Below the pieces are notes generated by a model. That model saw only the letters and a program-made list of their open reading frames with translations, was not told the DNA's origin and ran no database searches. 9,838 bases of DNA from the NCBI GenBank assembly GCA_016844425.1, contig JAERML010000036.1:1-9838 (forward strand), given 5' to 3'. Position numbers and translations under genes: made by a program. This document shows, one piece after another, positions 6,535-9,838 of the stretch; position 1 is the first letter of the stretch; every line of letters starts with the position of its first letter. This DNA comes from Bacteroidota bacterium (GTDB lineage: Bacteria; Bacteroidota; UBA10030; UBA6906).

Positions 6535-8229
6535 ATGAGTCGATCATCTCCCACCTTCTGTTCTTTGCCAAACGCTGAATCCCTCCCAACCTCCAGTATG
6601 TGGCTCGTCTCGGTCTTGTTCGTGTGGATACTCGCAGGCGTGACGGCCACTTCAGCTCAGCCCATCGTCGTCAACGGCGTGGTTCGTAACGTGACTACAC
6701 TTGACCCTGTCGATTCCGTTCTCATCGAGCTCGTCAACATCGCAGACCCGGGAGAACGGTACACCACTTACACAAACGCCTCGGGCAGCTGGACGTATGC
6801 TATAACACCCAGCAACGTGGGGGTGAAAGCAACTGTACCGGACCGATTCACCGTTGCGCAGAACTACCCAAACCCGTTCAACCCGTCGACGACGATTGAG
6901 TTTGCACTTTCGCGTGCCGGACGGATTCGGATCGCTGTGCACGACATTCTCGGAAGACGGCTTGATGAGAGCACGTTTTTGCTTGAGCCGGGAACGTATA
7001 GCATTCCCTGGAGAAGCAGTGGTGCTGCAGGAGTGTTGTTTTACTCCATTGAGATGCAAGGAAAACGGGTCGTCAGAAAGATGATCCAGTTGGATGGCGG
7101 TGGAACTGGAGGATTGGGGGATGTGACGAGAAGCCGGGAGAGTGTGACCTCGTCTGCCGCAACAACGATGATGGCAGAATACAAGGTTTCCGCTTCAAAG
7201 ATCGGTTATGAACCCGATTCGACAACGATTGTGCTGGTCAATGGCGTGCGCGCCGATTTTCTTCTTGAAACGGTGCACAATCGGGGGTTCCTCATCGATC
7301 TTCATAATGACGTCCTGGAAAAGGTCGTGTCGGGGTATCAGCTCGGCATCAGGCATACCTTCAACCATTCGGATATCCCGCGCTTTCGCGACGGTGGTGT
7401 GGATGCACAGATGTTCGCTCTCTGGGCGGATCCGTCGGCGTTTGGCACCAATCCGTATCAGCGGGTCCTTGCAATGGCCGATTCTTTCGACGCCCAGGTT
7501 GCACGCAACCCCGTGACACTTGGACAGGCACGGACAGTAAATGATATTTCCCAACTGAATGCCCAGGGAAAAATTGCCGGCATCCTTGCAGTTGAAGGGG
7601 GACATTCACTCGAAAATGATCTCGCAAAACTCCGGTCACTGTATGCACGCGGGGCGCGATACATGACCATCACCTGGAACAATAGCACCTCATGGGCAAC
7701 GGCTGCCGCGGACCCGCAATCGGCCACAGTCGGGCTGTCGGAGTTCGGGAGAACAGTTATCCGCACCATGGATACGCTCGGGATGATCATTGATGTTTCC
7801 CACACCGGCATTCGGACGATTGAGGATATCCTGGCGACCACGACAAATCCCATCATTGCCACGCATTCCGGTGCCCGAACGCTGCGGAATCACTATCGCA
7901 ATCTGACGGATGCACAAATCATCGCCATCGCACAGACGGGTGGAGTGATAGGTGTGGTCTTTTATCCCTTTTTCCTCTCCTCAACCAATAGCGCCACCAT
8001 CGATACCGTTATCCGCCACATCGACTATATCAGAAATCTCGTCGGGATCGACCACGTAGCGCTCGGGTCGGACTTTGACGGTATCGAACAGACGCCCATA
8101 GGGCTGGAGGATGTCTCCCGGTTCCCCGCGCTTACGCTGGCATTGCTCAAACGCGGTTACTCGCCCATCGACGTCAAAAAGATTTTGGGTGGAAATTCGC
8201 TTCGTGTCTTCCAACAAGTCTGCCGATAG
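6535..8229 (+). CDS. Secreted M19 membrane-dipeptidase-type protein with internal T9SS-type sorting domain
   Basis: The 564 aa product is predicted to be an exported zinc dipeptidase (peptidase M19, renal dipeptidase family) that hydrolyses dipeptides. A signal peptide with a long n-region has its hydrophobic core at about 23-37 and a likely cut after TSA (41). Residues 44-95 look like the first strands of a carboxypeptidase-regulatory-like beta domain. Residues 103-187 form a T9SS-type sorting domain (FTVAQNYPNPFNPSTTIEF, DILGRRL, a GTYSIPW strand, KMIQLDGG). A Gly/Ser/Thr-rich linker follows, then YKVSASKIGYEPDSTTI to DFLLE (216-245), which reads as the second half of the beta domain. The catalytic domain starts near 252. 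Its metal or active-site residues are H257/D259 (DLHND), E354 (AVEGGH), H423 (SHTG), H444 (THSGAR) and D513 (GSDFDG). All expected ligands are present. The sorting domain is normally at the very C-terminus, so this order is odd. Its own promoter and strong ribosome binding site suggest separate expression. Confidence 0.9.
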   Translation: MSRSSPTFCSLPNAESLPTSSMWLVSVLFVWILAGVTATSAQPIVVNGVVRNVTTLDPVDSVLIELVNIADPGERYTTYTNASGSWTYAITPSNVGVKATVPDRFTVAQNYPNPFNPSTTIEFALSRAGRIRIAVHDILGRRLDESTFLLEPGTYSIPWRSSGAAGVLFYSIEMQGKRVVRKMIQLDGGGTGGLGDVTRSRESVTSSAATTMMAEYKVSASKIGYEPDSTTIVLVNGVRADFLLETVHNRGFLIDLHNDVLEKVVSGYQLGIRHTFNHSDIPRFRDGGVDAQMFALWADPSAFGTNPYQRVLAMADSFDAQVARNPVTLGQARTVNDISQLNAQGKIAGILAVEGGHSLENDLAKLRSLYARGARYMTITWNNSTSWATAAADPQSATVGLSEFGRTVIRTMDTLGMIIDVSHTGIRTIEDILATTTNPIIATHSGARTLRNHYRNLTDAQIIAIAQTGGVIGVVFYPFFLSSTNSATIDTVIRHIDYIRNLVGIDHVALGSDFDGIEQTPIGLEDVSRFPALTLALLKRGYSPIDVKKILGGNSLRVFQQVCR

Positions 8230-8489
8230 CCACTGCTTGCCAACCTCGACGGTGTTGTCAACAAGTCGTGCTACGAGTCCCTGGTCGAGCGGCGCAACAT
8301 GGAGTACATCAGGAGGGTGAATGTTGTTATCGGCTGGCCGATGAACATTCAGTTCATCGTTGATCATTCAGCGGGTTACAAGGAAGGAGACCTGATTCTG
8401 ATAAAGAGAATAGAGGAATTTCGGTCATGGGGGTTTGGCTGGTACGTGCTGAAGGTCGCACCGTCACGCTAGCGGCCAACGACACAGAA
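8230..8489. other. Convergent intergenic gap with hairpin and unassigned open frame
   Basis: This gap lies between the 3' ends of the dipeptidase gene (plus) and the cyclodeaminase gene (minus). It has no recognisable gene. In the same frame as the dipeptidase, reading stays open from its stop at 8227-8229 to a TAG at 8470-8472. Within that stretch ATG 8299 would give a 57 aa peptide (MEYIRRVNVV ... WYVLKVAPSR) with no ribosome binding site. An AGGAGG at 8311-8316 precedes ATG 8321, but that frame closes after 7 codons. I do not recognise the peptide. An inverted repeat occupies 8318-8351. A second pair, CCAACG 8476-8481 and CGTTGG 8497-8502, straddles the cyclodeaminase stop. No T-rich terminator is evident on either strand. 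Confidence 0.5.
8318..8351. repeat. Long imperfect hairpin (inverted repeat) between convergent genes
   Basis: TGAATGTT (8318-8325) pairs with AACATTCA (8344-8351), and inside them ATCGGC (8329-8334) pairs with GCCGAT (8337-8342) around a 2-base TG gap. That is 14 base pairs, interrupted only by a 3-versus-1-base internal loop. No T-run follows on either strand, so it is not a standard Rho-independent terminator. It could be a bidirectional mRNA 3'-end stabiliser, a dispersed-repeat (REP-like) unit or a protein-binding palindrome; the sequence alone does not decide. Confidence 0.6.
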
Positions 8490-9122
8490 TCACGACCGTT
8501 GGAGTTTTGCTGCAACCATCTCCAGTGTTTCCTCCATCATCATCTTGCTGGTCTTCAACAACGAGTCCACCTCTTCAGATTTCCATCCGACAAAATCCTG
8601 ATCCGAAAGGCCGTTGAGATTGATCTTCACATTCAGCGCCGCGCCTTCGGAAGCGGCGTGCAACATGAGTGCACTCACACCAGCGTCGCTCGCGGAGTTT
8701 ACATTCCCTGCAGCCGCCACCCGTTGGGCCAGAGCCAGCGCATCAATACAATGCTTCATCACTTCCAGTGGCACCAGTGTCGCCTCCTTGGTAGCCGCAA
8801 CAATGGCCGCCGTCCGAAGTGACTTCTGCGCTTCGCTCTCTTTGGGCAGGGCGAAGGCCTCCATCACCTTGTTGAACGCGTCGGTGTCCTTGTCGACCAA
8901 CGCAGTAAACCGGTTTCGCAGGTCCTCTGCCTGTGCACGCACAGACTTCATTTCAGACTCCACCTCGGCGTATTTCTTCTTCCCGATCGTGAGATTGCAG
9001 ACCATCGTTGTGAGCGCGGCACCCAACGCACCGGAAAGCGCTGCAACACTTCCACCGCCGGGAGCTGGCGATGATGAGGCAAGTTCATCGAGAAATGCGG
9101 AAAGAGTCTTCTTCGTCAGCAT
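8490..9122 (-). CDS. fchA: Formimidoyltetrahydrofolate cyclodeaminase
   Basis: This enzyme releases ammonia from 5-formimidoyl-THF and closes the ring to give 5,10-methenyl-THF, so the one-carbon unit from formiminoglutamate enters the folate pool. The 210 aa protein is the stand-alone form of the C-terminal domain of mammalian FTCD and is expected to be an all-helical cytoplasmic enzyme. Visible motifs are SSPAPGGGSVAALSGALGAA (17-36, the family's Gly-rich folate-site signature), LVDKDTDAFNKVM (75-87) and AAGNVNSASDAGVSALML (137-154). The length is usual for the family. Translation starts at ATG 9122-9120, 14 bases after the stop of the formimidoyltransferase gene and on the same strand, so the two form an operon and a pathway pair. 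A modest AGGT lies upstream of the start. The symbol fchA is used for this family; some annotations call it ftcD. Confidence 0.93.
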   Translation of the reverse strand: MLTKKTLSAFLDELASSSPAPGGGSVAALSGALGAALTTMVCNLTIGKKKYAEVESEMKSVRAQAEDLRNRFTALVDKDTDAFNKVMEAFALPKESEAQKSLRTAAIVAATKEATLVPLEVMKHCIDALALAQRVAAAGNVNSASDAGVSALMLHAASEGAALNVKINLNGLSDQDFVGWKSEEVDSLLKTSKMMMEETLEMVAAKLQRS

Positions 9123-9136
9123 GTATGACCTGGAGG

Positions 9137-9838
9137 TTATGACAGTTGGTATTCAATGATCTTGTTGCGTGGTTCGAACGGTTCCAGTTGGCTCAAGCCG
9201 AGCTTGTCGATTGCCGTTGCGAGCAATTGTTGCTCGTCGGTCAATCCTTGAGCATAGAATGACCCCGCCAGGAGGAGCGCCTCCTTCGGCGTTACCCCCA
9301 CAATCTCGCTCCCTGTAACCGCGATGCCAAGCGTTGCCGCCTGCTTCTTCACTTCCTCGAATGCCAGATGCGGGGGAGTGACGTGGTAGTCGACTAGGTT
9401 GATGGAGACCTGCGCAATGTTGTGGGCCTCCAGCAAAACTCCCATCGCTTTGACTGCTTTAAGTGTGCCGGGGGTGTTCCCTTTCTGGCCCTTTGCATCA
9501 AGCACGGTGTTTCCCTGATCATCTTTCTTCACTCGACCGCTCTCACGAATCCGAAGAGCAATTTCGTTTGCAAGCTTAGCGTCGTTCGTGTTCAGGTTGA
9601 CGTTATAGGCAATCAGGAACATCCGTGCGCCCGTGACAGTCGCGCCCGACCGTGGATTAAACTCTGATGGTCCGTAGTCAGGTTTCCAGGCGGGGTCTTT
9701 CAGTTTCTCCGCGAGGCCCTCATATTCTCCCTTGCGGATGGTGGAAAGGTTGCGCCGTTCAGGACGTGTTGCTGCCTCCTCGTAGAGATAGATCGGGATC
9801 GCGAGTTCTTCCCCAGCACGGCGGCCAAACTCATGTGC
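9137..9838 (-). CDS. ftcD: Glutamate formimidoyltransferase, 5' end outside the window
   Basis: This enzyme transfers the formimino group from N-formimino-L-glutamate to tetrahydrofolate, the last step of one histidine degradation route. The minus-strand frame is open from the window edge (codon 9838-9836) to TAA at 9139-9137, giving 233 residues. It reads AHEFGRRAGEELAIPIYLYE, then EAATRPERRNLSTIRKGEYEG, GPSEFNPRSGATVTGARMFLIAYNVNLNT, a middle segment, then AQVSINLVDYHVTPPHLAFEEV, GSEIVGVTPKEALL and the end IIEYQLS. All of these align in order with human FTCD (for example FLIAFNINL and ERIIEYLVP). About 70 N-terminal residues, including the catalytic His (His82 in mammalian FTCD), are beyond the window. 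ATG at 9622 is an internal Met, not the start, because family sequence continues upstream of it. The gene is followed directly by the cyclodeaminase gene; in mammals the two are fused. Confidence 0.93.
   Translation of the reverse strand, partial: AHEFGRRAGEELAIPIYLYEEAATRPERRNLSTIRKGEYEGLAEKLKDPAWKPDYGPSEFNPRSGATVTGARMFLIAYNVNLNTNDAKLANEIALRIRESGRVKKDDQGNTVLDAKGQKGNTPGTLKAVKAMGVLLEAHNIAQVSINLVDYHVTPPHLAFEEVKKQAATLGIAVTGSEIVGVTPKEALLLAGSFYAQGLTDEQQLLATAIDKLGLSQLEPFEPRNKIIEYQLS

Noticed and set aside
8311..8344. AGGAGG with ATG 8321 as a translated gene start
   Set aside because: The frame closes after 7 codons; the AGGAGG arises from two Arg codons in the other frame or by chance.
8427..9159. 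Plus-strand open frames opposite the cyclodeaminase
   Set aside because: The minus strand encodes a clear formimidoyl-THF cyclodeaminase with all motifs; the plus frames are its complement.
9137..9622. Formimidoyltransferase starting at ATG 9622
   Set aside because: Conserved family sequence continues unbroken upstream to the window edge, so this Met is internal.

Overview
The window looks like a chromosomal segment from a bacterium of the FCB group (Bacteroidetes/Chlorobi/Ignavibacteria side). The main evidence is a type IX secretion (T9SS) sorting-type domain with the motif YPNPFNPSTTI in an exported peptidase at 6535-8229. That motif is typical of Ignavibacteria, Kapabacteria and related lineages. 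The fabF-rnc gene order, a D15-type outer membrane protein and moderate GC content fit a Gram-negative member of this group. The exact phylum is inference. I see no phage, insertion sequence, CRISPR array, tRNA or rRNA.

Layout, left to right. Positions 1-164 hold the 3' end of fabF (fatty acid synthesis), followed eight... bases later by rnc (RNase III, 172-993). Next comes gcvP, the glycine decarboxylase of the glycine cleavage system (1030-3886). It is split between two reading frames around 1525-1537, where roughly ten residues expected in the family are also missing. A small CoA-binding (YccU-type) protein is joined to the end of gcvP (3889-4302), followed by a possible weak terminator. 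A single-POTRA, D15-type outer membrane beta-barrel protein (4354-5688) and rsmE (16S rRNA m3U1498 methyltransferase, 5735-6469) complete this plus-strand run.

A well-formed sigma70-like promoter overlaps the end of rsmE. It leads, through a strong ribosome binding site, into a secreted M19 membrane-dipeptidase-type protein (6535-8229). This protein has an unusual order: signal peptide, first half of a carboxypeptidase-regulatory-like beta domain, a T9SS-type sorting domain, second half of the beta domain, then the M19 catalytic domain. The convergent gap at 8230-8489 holds a long imperfect hairpin and an unassigned open stretch. On the minus strand, a glutamate formimidoyltransferase (cut by the window edge) and a formimidoyl-THF cyclodeaminase form a two-gene operon.

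How the genes work together: gcvP feeds one-carbon units from glycine into tetrahydrofolate, and the formimidoyltransferase/cyclodeaminase pair feeds them in from formiminoglutamate (histidine breakdown). The rest is housekeeping (RNA processing, ribosome methylation) and envelope or secretion. I found no clear new defence or mobile system. The points most worth checking are the broken gcvP and the sorting domain nested inside the dipeptidase's N-terminal region.
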